DNA of 54,335 nt, from contig JAFWYQ010000100.1 in the NCBI GenBank assembly GCA_017517605.1, positions 1-54,335 on the forward strand. Reading direction: 5' to 3'. Shown here in pieces: positions 45,286-53,841 of this stretch; position 1 is the stretch's first letter; each line of letters starts with the position of its first letter. A model generated the notes under the pieces. It had not been told where the DNA came from and did no database searches. It worked only from the letters and a program-made list of their open reading frames with translations. A program made the translations under genes and the position numbers. Source of the stretch: Bacteroidaceae bacterium. Its GTDB lineage: Bacteria; Bacteroidota; Bacteroidia; Bacteroidales; Bacteroidaceae.

Positions 45286-45378
45286 GAATGTCAGTGAGTC
45301 GTCGTCAAGAGTAACCGTGACCCATGCTCACGACTTACGGTAAGTTATGGTCGTGACCTACGGTAACTCGCCGAAGCG
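45286..45378. repeat. ~22-bp-period array 7 between cusA and the TolC-like gene
   Basis: Units at 45311-45332, 45333-45355 and 45356-45378 (22 to 23 bp) share TTACGGTAAG/CTACGGTAAC and CGTGAC/GTCGTGA words; weaker related sequence precedes. The rest of this 236-base gap shows no promoter box. Confidence 0.6.
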
Positions 45379-45421
45379 ACTCATGTATGGTAGTGAAATT
45401 GTAAATAATTATAACCAATAT

Positions 45422-46654
45422 ATGAATATATACGAACTGATACAAAGACTATTCACTCCCCTCCATATAGGGAGGGGTACGGGAGTGGGGCTCTTCTCCC
45501 TCATGTTGGCGACAGTCTCTATGGCTCAGACAGCCGACCCCATCACCCCCATATTGGGGCAGATTGAACAGAACAACCGCCGTCTGCAAGCAGCCCGCGA
45601 GGCACTGAAGGCCGATGTCCTCGAGATAAAGGCCACGAACAACCTCGACAACCCCGAGGTGAACTATGCCCACCTCTTCAACAGCGATCGTGCGAGCCAG
45701 CAGCAGAGCGAGCTGACCGTAGTGCAGGGCTTCGACTTCCCCACAGCCTACGCCGCACGTAGCAAGGCCAACAAGCTGGAGGCCCACGCGGCAGAGAGCA
45801 GCTACATGGTCGAGCGACGCGAAGTCCTGTTGCAGGCCAAACAGCTCTGCCTCGACCTCATAGGACTCAACCGCGAAGCCAACCTGTTGCACCTCCTGCA
45901 ACACCATGCCGACAGCCTCGCCCACCTGTGCGACACACGCCTCCAGTCGGGCGACGCAACAGCCCTCGAAGCCAACCGTGCCAAGCTCGACCTCATGGCC
46001 ATCCGTACTGAACTGGCCGACAATGCCGCCGCCCATCGTGCAGCCCTACAGCAGCTGTTGGCCATGAATGCCAACGTGTATATCGACCGGATGGTGACCG
46101 ATGTCTATCCCGCCACCCCCACGTTGCCCGACTACGAGACCCTTTGCGACGAACTCCTCCCACAGAATAAGGAACTCCAGCAGGCCGATGCCGTCACCCG
46201 TGCCGCACAGAAACAGGTCACTGTCGACAAACAGGGATGGTTGCCCCGCCTCCAACTCGGCTATCGCCGCAACACAGCACCCACCGAACAGTTCAACGGA
46301 TTCGTCGTGGGTGGCTCACTCCCCCTCTTTGCCAACCGTAGCAAGGTGAAGGCATCGCAGGCACGCGCCCTCAGTGCACAACTCTTCAAGGAGGACATCA
46401 CCCTCACCGCCGAAGCCACCTTACAGGCACTCTACAACGAGGCACATAGCCTCCGTGAGGCCATGAACGCCTACGACCTCCCCCTCATGCACCAATCCTT
46501 CACCCTCCTGGGCAAGGCACTCGCGGGAGGCCAGCTCACCTGGCACGAATATTTTGTGGAAATGGAATCGCTCGTCCGACGCGGACAGAGCTATATACAA
46601 TTGGAAAACCGCTACCAGAAGGTCATCGCGGCACTCTACGCAGACAAGCTGTAA
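45422..46654 (+). CDS. cusC: TolC-family outer membrane efflux protein
   Basis: 411 residues from the ATG at 45422; the frame opens earlier at 45347 but lacks coding character. N-terminal export region ends LATVSMAQTADP. Two long alpha-hairpin repeats (QIEQNNRRLQAAREALKADV; TRAAQKQVTVDKQGWLPRLQLG) with short beta segments (VVGGSLPLF) define the outer-membrane channel family. It completes the three-part metal pump in the order B-A-C. The stretch from 45451 to 45493 coding for LFTPLHIGRGTGVGL is a family D repeat, so part of the signal region is repeat-derived. The coding DNA is unusually C-rich. Confidence 0.87.
   Translation: MNIYELIQRLFTPLHIGRGTGVGLFSLMLATVSMAQTADPITPILGQIEQNNRRLQAAREALKADVLEIKATNNLDNPEVNYAHLFNSDRASQQQSELTVVQGFDFPTAYAARSKANKLEAHAAESSYMVERREVLLQAKQLCLDLIGLNREANLLHLLQHHADSLAHLCDTRLQSGDATALEANRAKLDLMAIRTELADNAAAHRAALQQLLAMNANVYIDRMVTDVYPATPTLPDYETLCDELLPQNKELQQADAVTRAAQKQVTVDKQGWLPRLQLGYRRNTAPTEQFNGFVVGGSLPLFANRSKVKASQARALSAQLFKEDITLTAEATLQALYNEAHSLREAMNAYDLPLMHQSFTLLGKALAGGQLTWHEYFVEMESLVRRGQSYIQLENRYQKVIAALYADKL
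45451..45493. repeat. Family D repeat inside the TolC-like gene
   Basis: ATTCACTCCCCTCC, six bases, GGGAGGGGTACGGGAGTGGG. Nearly the same as the intergenic copy at 1492-1537. Confidence 0.8.
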
Positions 46655-46655
46655 T

Positions 46656-46727
46656 AAAGTGAAGAGTGAAGAACGAAGAATCCTAATGTACGGACTATTG
46701 GATTCTTCACTCTTCATTCTTCACTTT
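46656..46727. terminator. Family F hairpin between convergent TolC-like and PP2C genes
   Basis: Arms of 28 bases (46656-46683 and 46700-46727) agree at 25 positions when paired: AAAGTGAAGAGTGAAGAA against TTCTTCACTCTTCATTC. Words of this family recur at 1207-1232, 48206-48234 and 54141-54160. The right arm includes the PP2C stop codon. Confidence 0.82.
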
Positions 46728-47465
46728 AACCGTCACAGCCGACACATTGTCCCTCCCCCCAGCACCAAGGGCGGCACGCACCAGTGCCGGAGCCGTGAGG
46801 TCAGCCCGAAGGAAGCGCGACAACTGTTCGTCGGGTATCAAGTCAGTCAACCCGTCGGAGCAGAGCAGATACACCGTCCCCTCCTCATCACCTCCATGCG
46901 TAGGGAGGATAGGATACATGTCAAGGTACACACTCTCGCCACACCCCACACAGTTGGTAATCACATTGGGACAGTCCTTCCGCCCCGTCAGCCGTTCGTA
47001 TGAGTGGTCCTCCGACAGTTGTTGCAACTCGCCTCCACTCATGCGGTAGATGCGGCTGTCACCACAATTCATCCAATACATCCTCCCCTCATACAGGCAC
47101 ATCCCCACCAACGTGGTGCCCATGCCCGCACAGGCAGGGTCGGCATCGCCCATCTGTTGCAGGTGGGTGTGCGTCGCCCGTATCCATTGGCCGAACGTCG
47201 CCGTCAGCTCCTCCACCGACAGTCCGCGAGGCAGTGTGCCGACAAACTCTGCGAGGCTCTTCAACGTCTCCTCACTCGCCACTTCACCCGCATTGTGCCC
47301 CCCCATGCCATCGGCCAAGGCAATCACATACGGCGTGTCGTGTGAGAGAGCAATCTCCACCTCATACACCTCGTCGCGTACCTGACGGGTGCCTATCAAT
47401 ACCATGTCTTCGTTGTTCGTGCGCACAAGTCCCACATGACTTTGTGCACTGATGGATAGTTTCAT
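46707..47465 (-). CDS. PP2C-family Ser/Thr protein phosphatase
   Basis: 252 residues. All metal-site motifs are present: RTNNED (Glu19, Asp20), ALADGMGGH (52-57), GMGTTLVG, GDSR (135-138), SDGLTD (203-208) and GGRDN (237-240). Cytoplasmic, no membrane segment. It would remove phosphates placed by the kinase at the other end of this minus-strand locus. Its last residues (VKNEE) and stop are written in family F repeat DNA. It begins 111 bases after the FHA gene, across a large hairpin. Confidence 0.95.
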   Translation of the reverse strand: MKLSISAQSHVGLVRTNNEDMVLIGTRQVRDEVYEVEIALSHDTPYVIALADGMGGHNAGEVASEETLKSLAEFVGTLPRGLSVEELTATFGQWIRATHTHLQQMGDADPACAGMGTTLVGMCLYEGRMYWMNCGDSRIYRMSGGELQQLSEDHSYERLTGRKDCPNVITNCVGCGESVYLDMYPILPTHGGDEEGTVYLLCSDGLTDLIPDEQLSRFLRADLTAPALVRAALGAGGRDNVSAVTVKVKNEE

Positions 47466-47472
47466 CTTTTAC

Positions 47473-47575
47473 AGTTCTGAGTTAAGAGTTCTGAGTTATG
47501 AGTTGTGAGTTTGAGTTATGGGTTATGAGTTGTGAATTTTAAGCACTCACAACTCATAACTCACAACTCAGAACT
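47473..47575. repeat. Repeat family G hairpin between FHA and PP2C genes
   Basis: Iterated GAGTTATGAGTTGTGAGT words (47473-47535) face ACTCACAACTCATAACTCAC words (47545-47575), loop ~10 bases. In the transcript it would form a long stem immediately after the FHA stop, able to attenuate or protect mRNA. Confidence 0.8.
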
Positions 47576-47576
47576 C

Positions 47577-48137
47577 TTATATTATCGCCACCGTCATCGT
47601 GATATTCGCCAATTGTATGGTGGCACCGTTCTCAAGGATGCACGGCTTACCGGGCAGAAGAGGCTGGTCGTTGTACTTGCTGCCGTTGGACGAGTGCAAG
47701 TCCGTGATGCTCCACCTGTTCATGTTCGGGTCGAAATGCAGTTGGGCATGCCTGCCGGATACGTAAGGGAAACGCGAGAACAAGGATTGATAGATGCCAT
47801 GTCGTCGTCCGATAACAGCCCCATCCACACCTTCTATTGTAATACCCAACTGGCCGTTGGACAACACCAACCGCATGGATGCCGGTGCCTTGATGGTGGC
47901 AATGTCCGCACCCGTCTCCTGTTCGTCACCCGATGAGGCGCTATTCACTTCACTCGTTACAGGCAGTACGGGATTCTTGAAATATTCAATGGCAGGCACC
48001 ATGCGTCCACCGCATGCCGTACACCTGTTACCCTTTCCCAACTTCCGGCACGACTGGCAATAGCGCATCTCTTGTCCGCATTGGTCACAATAACACGAGT
48101 CAGTATCTATCTCTGCTTTACATTTAGGGCAAATCAT
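47577..48137 (-). CDS. FHA-domain protein with N-terminal zinc ribbons
   Basis: 186 residues. Two zinc-ribbon-like knots (Cys3, 6, 15, 17, 20 and Cys27, 30, 39, 42) precede a linker and a C-terminal FHA domain (~88-186) with VIGRR (108-112), VSGRHAQLHF (126-135) and DLHSSNGSKY (146-155), the phosphothreonine-binding loops. It would bind proteins phosphorylated by the nearby kinase. The N-terminus MICPKCKAEI mirrors that of the AAA protein (MICTQCHKEN), hinting at a shared docking module. The leader carries the TTTATAGAACC motif also found before the kinase gene. Confidence 0.93.
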   Translation of the reverse strand: MICPKCKAEIDTDSCYCDQCGQEMRYCQSCRKLGKGNRCTACGGRMVPAIEYFKNPVLPVTSEVNSASSGDEQETGADIATIKAPASMRLVLSNGQLGITIEGVDGAVIGRRHGIYQSLFSRFPYVSGRHAQLHFDPNMNRWSITDLHSSNGSKYNDQPLLPGKPCILENGATIQLANITMTVAII

Positions 48138-48162
48138 ATATCTTAATTCTTTTCTGTCTTTC

Positions 48163-48195
48163 TTTAGGCAGGTTCTATAAATTGGTTCGAGCAGG
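48163..48195 (-). promoter_or_regulatory. Leader motif shared by FHA and kinase genes
   Basis: On the minus strand TCGAACCAATTTATAGAACC, then a few bases and CCTAAA, ending ~25 bases before the FHA start. The kinase gene has TCGAACAATTTATAGAACCC, then ACCTAAA, 12 bases before its start (53840-53868). Confidence 0.55.
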
Positions 48196-48205
48196 AACGT
48201 TCACC

Positions 48206-48234
48206 CCTCTTCACTCTTCGTTCTTCACTATTAC
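48206..48234. repeat. Family F word after the AAA gene
   Basis: CTCTTCACTCTTCGTTCTTC, one half of the family F palindrome, abuts the stop codon of the AAA gene at 48231. Confidence 0.6.
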
Positions 48235-50738
48235 TCCTGCTTCCTCATCGCGCGCAGTATGTCTTGCATTTCTATCAATTGGTAATCCCTTTGTGTCTGC
48301 CTGTCGGCGGGGATAGCAGATACACGTATCGACAATTGCTGGATGGTAGCATCGAACAAACGCCGTATCTCGCGGGCATTCCCGAAGTTACGTGTCTTTT
48401 GGCTAAAGAGTTCATGTATCTGTTCGATAAGGGCAGCTTCGGCCTGTTCCGACAGCAGATATTGCTTCTTCCTGGTCAACATCTTGAATATCTCGACCAA
48501 TTCAGCTTCAGTATAGTCTTCGATATGCAGGCGATGGGTGAACCGGCTTTCCAATCCGGGGTTTACTTGCATGAATGCGTTCATCTCCTTCATGTATCCG
48601 GCGGCAATCACCACAAACTTCCCTTTATCGTCCTCCATACGTTTCATCAAGGCCTCAACCGCCTCTTTACCATATTTGTCTCCACTTCCTCCATCTGCAT
48701 CATACAAGGTATATGCCTCGTCAATGAATAGGATTCCTCCCATGGCACGGTCGCATAGGGCATTGACCAACTTAGGGGTTTCGCCCATGTATTTCCCTAC
48801 CATTTGGTTACGGTCAACCTCTATCACATTGTCGGTGGGCAGGATGCCAATGGCTTTCAGGATCTCTCCCATCTTGCGTGCTATCGTAGTCTTTCCTGTA
48901 CCGGGATTTCCGGTAAGGACGATGTTGAGCGATATGGGTTCGGCCGTTCCTATACCCAATTGTAGGCGTTGCTTGATGAATACTGCCTGTACGGCCAATC
49001 TGCGGATGGCTTCCTTGATGGAGGTCATACCAATGAAATCGTCCAATTCAGCCAACACCTCGTCCAGTGTCTTGGCCTTGGTTCTGCCCGTGCCGATGAT
49101 GTCTTCTTCTGTCAGTTCATACATCATCTCTTGTCTGAACGACGGTGAGTCGGTGGTGCCGGCAAGGCGTTTGCTTTGGTTTGACGTGGCATTCTCGAAC
49201 AAGGTGCGTACATCGCGTGCATTGCCAAAATTGTGGTCGCGTGTGGTATACACTTTCTCCAGATGGAGTTTCAGCGATTGTTGGGCAAGTGGCGACACTA
49301 CGAAATTGTTCTTCTGTGCCAAGTTCATGAATATCTGTGTCAGTTCATCCGGGTTGTAGTCCTCGAAATGGACTGTTTTGTTGAAGCGTGATTTTAATCC
49401 AGGGTTTGAATTGATGAAGCGATGCATCTCTTCGGTGTATCCTGCGACAATGCAGATGAATTTTCCTCTGTCGTCCTCCAACCGCTTGAGCAACGTGTCG
49501 ATAGCCTCTTTGCCGAATATGTCGTTGTCGCCTTGGTATAGCGTGTAGGCTTCGTCGATAAACAGCACGCCTCCTATGGCCGAGTCAATCAGTTGGTTTG
49601 TCTTGATGGAGGTTTGTCCGGCAAATCCGGCTACGAGTCGGCTACGGTCGGCCTCTATCATTTGTCCGTTGGGTACAGCACCCAAGGCCTTCAGTATGTC
49701 GGCCATGATGCGTGCCACGGTTGTCTTTCCCGTACCGGGGTTTCCTGTAAATACATAGTGTCGTTCCAACGCATTGGATGAGGCTCCTCGCTTGAGTTGC
49801 AAGTCGATGTATGCAGCAATCTGTGCCATCTCCTCCTTTACGTTCTTCAAACCGACCAATGAGCTCAATTCTGTCAGAATGTCGTCGATTGTTCTGATGG
49901 GTGGTACATATCCTAAGATGTCCTCTTCTTGGATTTCTCCTGGCCGGACAACAGGATGCGAGATGTATGATGTAAACAGATCCTCGGCCTTGTCCAGTGC
50001 ATGATGTGCATTACCGAAGGAATCGTCCTTGTTTTTCACTTCGTATTTGATTTGTCTCAACAGTTTTTGTGCGGCTTCGTCCGACAATCCGTTGATGGCA
50101 TATCGCTGTTGCAATGTGCGTAAGGTCAATTCGTACAATTCTTCGGCATTCAGCGGCTCCAATCGGAATAGGTATTTGAAGCGGCTGCGTGCAGCCGGGT
50201 TGTTCTCCAGAAACTCTTCAAGTCCTCCGGGCAAACCTGCCAGTACCACTATGGGGTCGTTGTTCCATTTGTCCATTTCGATGAACAGTTTGTCCAAGGG
50301 GTTGACATTCTTTGCGTAGCTGTCCGGTAGCAGTTTCTGTACATTGTCAAAAAAGAGAATACCTCCCTTGGCATCGTGGATGTTTGTCTCCCATTTTTCG
50401 ACAAATCGTCCGTAGTCCACTGCATCCACCACCTTCAGTTTAGGCTTTTTCAGAATCTGCTCATTGGCCAGGTATTCGCTCATGATTTGCGGTATGGTAG
50501 TTTTTCCCGTACCGGTTTCTCCAATGATGATGGTGTTTATGTTCAACCCGATTTGTTCGCTATGGCCTGCTGTACGCAGGTGCGACATCACGGCAGCTAT
50601 TTGCTTCAATTGCCTTTTCACCTCATCCATGCCCACCAGTTTTTCCAACGGGTCGGTATGTCGCACGATGGTAGCACCGCACCATTTGCAATAGTGGGCT
50701 ATTTCGCGATTTTCTTTATGGCATTGTGTACAAATCAT
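48231..50738 (-). CDS. Triple AAA+ ATPase (CbbX/SpoVK-like) with zinc ribbon
   Basis: 835 residues. Zinc ribbon Cys3, 6, 17, 20; then three AAA+ modules. Module 1: Walker A GETGTGKT (73-80), Walker B ILFFDN (127-132) where the catalytic Glu is Asn. Module 2: GNPGTGKT (332-339), VLFIDEAY (391-398). Module 3: GNPGTGKT (610-617), ILFIDEAY (669-676). Modules 2 and 3 are the CbbX/SpoVK type (FGNARDVRTLFE, FGNAREIRRLFD sensor-2 motifs), which remodel protein complexes. Module 1 probably binds but hydrolyses ATP poorly. Position between kinase and FHA genes suggests it is a regulated remodelling engine; its target is unknown. Confidence 0.92.
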   Translation of the reverse strand: MICTQCHKENREIAHYCKWCGATIVRHTDPLEKLVGMDEVKRQLKQIAAVMSHLRTAGHSEQIGLNINTIIIGETGTGKTTIPQIMSEYLANEQILKKPKLKVVDAVDYGRFVEKWETNIHDAKGGILFFDNVQKLLPDSYAKNVNPLDKLFIEMDKWNNDPIVVLAGLPGGLEEFLENNPAARSRFKYLFRLEPLNAEELYELTLRTLQQRYAINGLSDEAAQKLLRQIKYEVKNKDDSFGNAHHALDKAEDLFTSYISHPVVRPGEIQEEDILGYVPPIRTIDDILTELSSLVGLKNVKEEMAQIAAYIDLQLKRGASSNALERHYVFTGNPGTGKTTVARIMADILKALGAVPNGQMIEADRSRLVAGFAGQTSIKTNQLIDSAIGGVLFIDEAYTLYQGDNDIFGKEAIDTLLKRLEDDRGKFICIVAGYTEEMHRFINSNPGLKSRFNKTVHFEDYNPDELTQIFMNLAQKNNFVVSPLAQQSLKLHLEKVYTTRDHNFGNARDVRTLFENATSNQSKRLAGTTDSPSFRQEMMYELTEEDIIGTGRTKAKTLDEVLAELDDFIGMTSIKEAIRRLAVQAVFIKQRLQLGIGTAEPISLNIVLTGNPGTGKTTIARKMGEILKAIGILPTDNVIEVDRNQMVGKYMGETPKLVNALCDRAMGGILFIDEAYTLYDADGGSGDKYGKEAVEALMKRMEDDKGKFVVIAAGYMKEMNAFMQVNPGLESRFTHRLHIEDYTEAELVEIFKMLTRKKQYLLSEQAEAALIEQIHELFSQKTRNFGNAREIRRLFDATIQQLSIRVSAIPADRQTQRDYQLIEMQDILRAMRKQE

Positions 50739-50789
50739 TGTAATATATATGAATTATGATTGCTGTTCATTGTTTATTAAATCTCGTCA

Positions 50790-53700
50790 CTATTCACTAG
50801 TCACTTTTTCCACCCATCCTCTGATACTCTCTTTTACGGTATCTACATTGGGTGTGGCTATATCCAACAGACTGTTGTGATAGAGTATGAATAGTACTAT
50901 AAGTATCAGCATCAAGGCTATCCACAATCCAAAATGGACTACAAACTCCAGTTTGGTTGCCTTCATGGTGTTGATGGCATCCTCTATGGCTCTGTAGTTC
51001 GAACCTTTGTATGTCTGTACCTTTCTTTTGTAGGTGTAATGCAAGGTATCCAGCATGGTAGCGTTGTAATCCGCTTGGAAGAGGGGTTTCAGTTCTCCCC
51101 ATTTGTAGATGCTTTTCTGTCTTCCGATGAGGAATGCCAGCACGGTGCATCCCACAATCATCCCTACGGTAGCCATCACCAGGGTTTGCGGGTGCTGGGG
51201 ACCTATATGGCGCAGGATGGCCACCGGTACCCATCCGATTCCGGCACCGAATGCCGCAGACAACAGGGTCATCAGCGGGCCGTTGCCATGGAAGTAGCTC
51301 CATGTGGCTGCCAACAGCATGGTGCAGCATCCTACGGGCAAGGCGATGGCAAAGGCCGCATTGTTGAGCAACAGGGTGGGGTTGGAGTAACCGAAAATCA
51401 GCATCATGGCACACAGGATGGCCGATGTGGAGGCAAGCGCCCATTTCAATTTCTCTTCACGCGATTTTATCCGATTGCTTGTGTGCAGGTATCCGGATTG
51501 TTGCTTGTCGCCCGTTTCGTTGGCATATCTCCAACGCTTGTAGTAGAGGTCGTCGGTGTCGTATTTCCCGATAATTTTCAGATACTCTATCAGCGACTTT
51601 TCGTAGCTGTATTTTTCGGCAAACGGTTCTTTGGGGTTTTCGTGGAAGAAGATGGCGAGCCATTGTTTCAGACTTCCTTGCGTGATTTCGGAGCGTAGGA
51701 TATGGGCATCCTTGGCATAGAAACCCTCTATGGAATCCACCACTTGGCCGCCCGTGCGGAAATAATATTCAGGGGTGTGTCCCATGGAAGCGCAGAAACG
51801 GTATGCCGCCACGCGTTTGTCGTACACGCCATATCGGTTTACATGGTCGGGGTGGTGCAGGTCGAAGGTGTAGGTATGCAACATGCACACATCCTTCCAA
51901 CCACGCATTTCGGCATAGTAGTACAAACGGCTGTTTGGCGCAATGTACTCTTCCATTATTCTTTCAAATTCTTTGTCCGAGGCGTATTGTGCCTCTACCA
52001 GTGCATTGGCCATCAGAGCGGCCACCTGTTCGCGTTCGGTGGCTCCCTTCAGGTTGAATCCTGTGTGGCGGTTAAGGTGATACAATGCCCTGTATGCTTC
52101 CGAACGCGAGTAGGGCAGGTGTTGGTCGTATATCTCCTTCAGCTCCACGTAAGTCATCGGGTCACACTTGTAGTATACCCACGACAGCAGTCGCCCGTCC
52201 GTCAGTGCCCGCCATTCGTCCTCGCGGCAGGGCATTTCGGCAAAAGCCTTGGTTATTTCGTCGATGGTTGACGATGGCTTGTCCAGCAGGAAGGGTATGG
52301 TGTTGTCAATTTCGTAGATGAAGCGCCAAAGGGCAATCTCAGGTGTACTTGTTCGGAAAAGTTCCTTCAACCGTACAACCTCCAGTTCGGTGGTCATCTC
52401 CAGATAGATGTACAGCGGATGGTTCTCGTCCTGCAGCAGCAGTTTGTAGTCCTCCATATTGGCGAGGATGGTCATTACCACTTCGTGCACATTGTTGCAT
52501 CGGTTTCCTCTGTTGTCCTGGTAAGGCAATTTGTTGTCTAGTGTATAGAGGGCGGCCTGGAATCCCATATCAGGATTCAGCGGATAGCGCTTGTTCACAA
52601 TGTCGTCCAACTCTACGGCCAACTTTTGGTTGCCGCACTCCTCCAACCATTCCGAGATAACTTTGCCATACAGGTATTTGATGCCCAGATGTTTTCTTTC
52701 GGCCAGCAGGGCAGCCAATTCCTTGGCGTTGCTTGCCAGCACGTTCTTTTCGGAGTCGACAACAAACGATTTGTACTTCAGATAGATTGAACTTTCGTCC
52801 ACCTCCACCCGTTCGCCTTTGTACCAACGTTCTATCTCGTTGTATTTCCATCGCTTTTCGGGGTTCACCACGGTGAGTCCTCTTACCAGCAGGCTTACCT
52901 CTTCGGGCAGCAGGTTCAAGTTCGGTAGTTTGCCTTCGCTCTTCATGCGCATCATGGCACGTTCGTTGCCCGAGAAGGGGCTTTTCCCCAACCAGAGGAA
53001 GAACAGTACGATGCCCAGCGAATAGTAGTCGGTGGCGGGTGTCAGTTCCACCTCTCCGTCGATGACATTTTCGTACATTTCGGGCGAGGCATACAGCGGT
53101 GTACGTGCTTGGGTGGTCTTGTGCAGGGCTTCGTCGTCCGACACGATGGTCGAGATACCAAAGTCCGTCAGCACCAGTTCGTCCATCTCCTTGTCGCGGA
53201 AGATGAAGTTTCCCATCTTCACATCCTTGTGTATCAGATTGCAGTTGTGGCAATATTCCAAGGCCGATGCTGCTTGCAAGGCGATTCGTTTGAACATTTG
53301 CAGGTCGCCCTTCAGACTGTAGTCGGCCAGCGAGATGCCTTCCAACCACTCCATCAGTTCGTATTCGCGGGTGATGCCTCCAACGATGGTAGTGCCATAG
53401 TCGTACAGGTGTACAATCATTTCGAAGTCCATGTTCCACACCACCTTCAGTACCCCATGTTCGGGTATGTATCCAGGGTAGTACAGCTTCATCACCGCCT
53501 TCTTTCCGTGGCGTTCCACCAGCAGCACTTGTGCTTCGCCCGACGATTGCGACAGGGTTCTTATCTCGTGATAAATCTTTCCGCCCAGCACAAAGGTCCG
53601 TCCATGAGGTACGGGTGTCTCCCTCTCGGTCAACGGGTTGTGCGAGGGTTGCTTCAGGGGCGCGGACAATGTTCCCGATGGGGATTCGGTGCTGTATCCG

Positions 53701-53828
53701 CCTCTTGCTCCTTTGTTGGATGGCGACTTGTCTGCATCAAATCTCCGTGTCACAAGGTTGGTATTCTTGGGTCTGTCTTCCTCGTTGCGGTTCTTTTCGT
53801 TGGTGTGTAGCGTGGTTTGTTCGTCCAT
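50790..53828 (-). CDS. Membrane Ser/Thr protein kinase (Hanks type)
   Basis: 1012 residues. Basic, Ser-rich N-terminus, then a kinase domain (~80-340): Lys114 (AVMK), catalytic loop HKDVKMGN (200-207), TDFG (221-224), SPE (248-250), Asp267 (TDYYSLGIVLFF) and Arg326. The glycine loop is poor (SQSSGEAQ). A helical region of ~490 residues (340-830) with no motif I recognise links to four membrane helices (~835-955), a cytoplasmic stretch and a fifth helix near the C-terminus. It likely senses an envelope or internal cue and phosphorylates substrates read by the FHA protein. First complete gene of the minus-strand locus; no TAnnTTTG promoter was found. Confidence 0.93.
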   Translation of the reverse strand: MDEQTTLHTNEKNRNEEDRPKNTNLVTRRFDADKSPSNKGARGGYSTESPSGTLSAPLKQPSHNPLTERETPVPHGRTFVLGGKIYHEIRTLSQSSGEAQVLLVERHGKKAVMKLYYPGYIPEHGVLKVVWNMDFEMIVHLYDYGTTIVGGITREYELMEWLEGISLADYSLKGDLQMFKRIALQAASALEYCHNCNLIHKDVKMGNFIFRDKEMDELVLTDFGISTIVSDDEALHKTTQARTPLYASPEMYENVIDGEVELTPATDYYSLGIVLFFLWLGKSPFSGNERAMMRMKSEGKLPNLNLLPEEVSLLVRGLTVVNPEKRWKYNEIERWYKGERVEVDESSIYLKYKSFVVDSEKNVLASNAKELAALLAERKHLGIKYLYGKVISEWLEECGNQKLAVELDDIVNKRYPLNPDMGFQAALYTLDNKLPYQDNRGNRCNNVHEVVMTILANMEDYKLLLQDENHPLYIYLEMTTELEVVRLKELFRTSTPEIALWRFIYEIDNTIPFLLDKPSSTIDEITKAFAEMPCREDEWRALTDGRLLSWVYYKCDPMTYVELKEIYDQHLPYSRSEAYRALYHLNRHTGFNLKGATEREQVAALMANALVEAQYASDKEFERIMEEYIAPNSRLYYYAEMRGWKDVCMLHTYTFDLHHPDHVNRYGVYDKRVAAYRFCASMGHTPEYYFRTGGQVVDSIEGFYAKDAHILRSEITQGSLKQWLAIFFHENPKEPFAEKYSYEKSLIEYLKIIGKYDTDDLYYKRWRYANETGDKQQSGYLHTSNRIKSREEKLKWALASTSAILCAMMLIFGYSNPTLLLNNAAFAIALPVGCCTMLLAATWSYFHGNGPLMTLLSAAFGAGIGWVPVAILRHIGPQHPQTLVMATVGMIVGCTVLAFLIGRQKSIYKWGELKPLFQADYNATMLDTLHYTYKRKVQTYKGSNYRAIEDAINTMKATKLEFVVHFGLWIALMLILIVLFILYHNSLLDIATPNVDTVKESIRGWVEKVTSE

Positions 53829-53841
53829 TGGATTTTGGTTT

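Noticed and set aside
45347-45421. Earlier start for the TolC-like protein
   Set aside because: The first 25 codons overlap array 7 and give a hydrophilic lead before the export signal.
46707-53828. Type VI secretion regulatory cluster
   Set aside because: Kinase, FHA and PP2C fit, but no Tss/Tap structural genes are present and the ATPase is CbbX/SpoVK-like, not ClpV.
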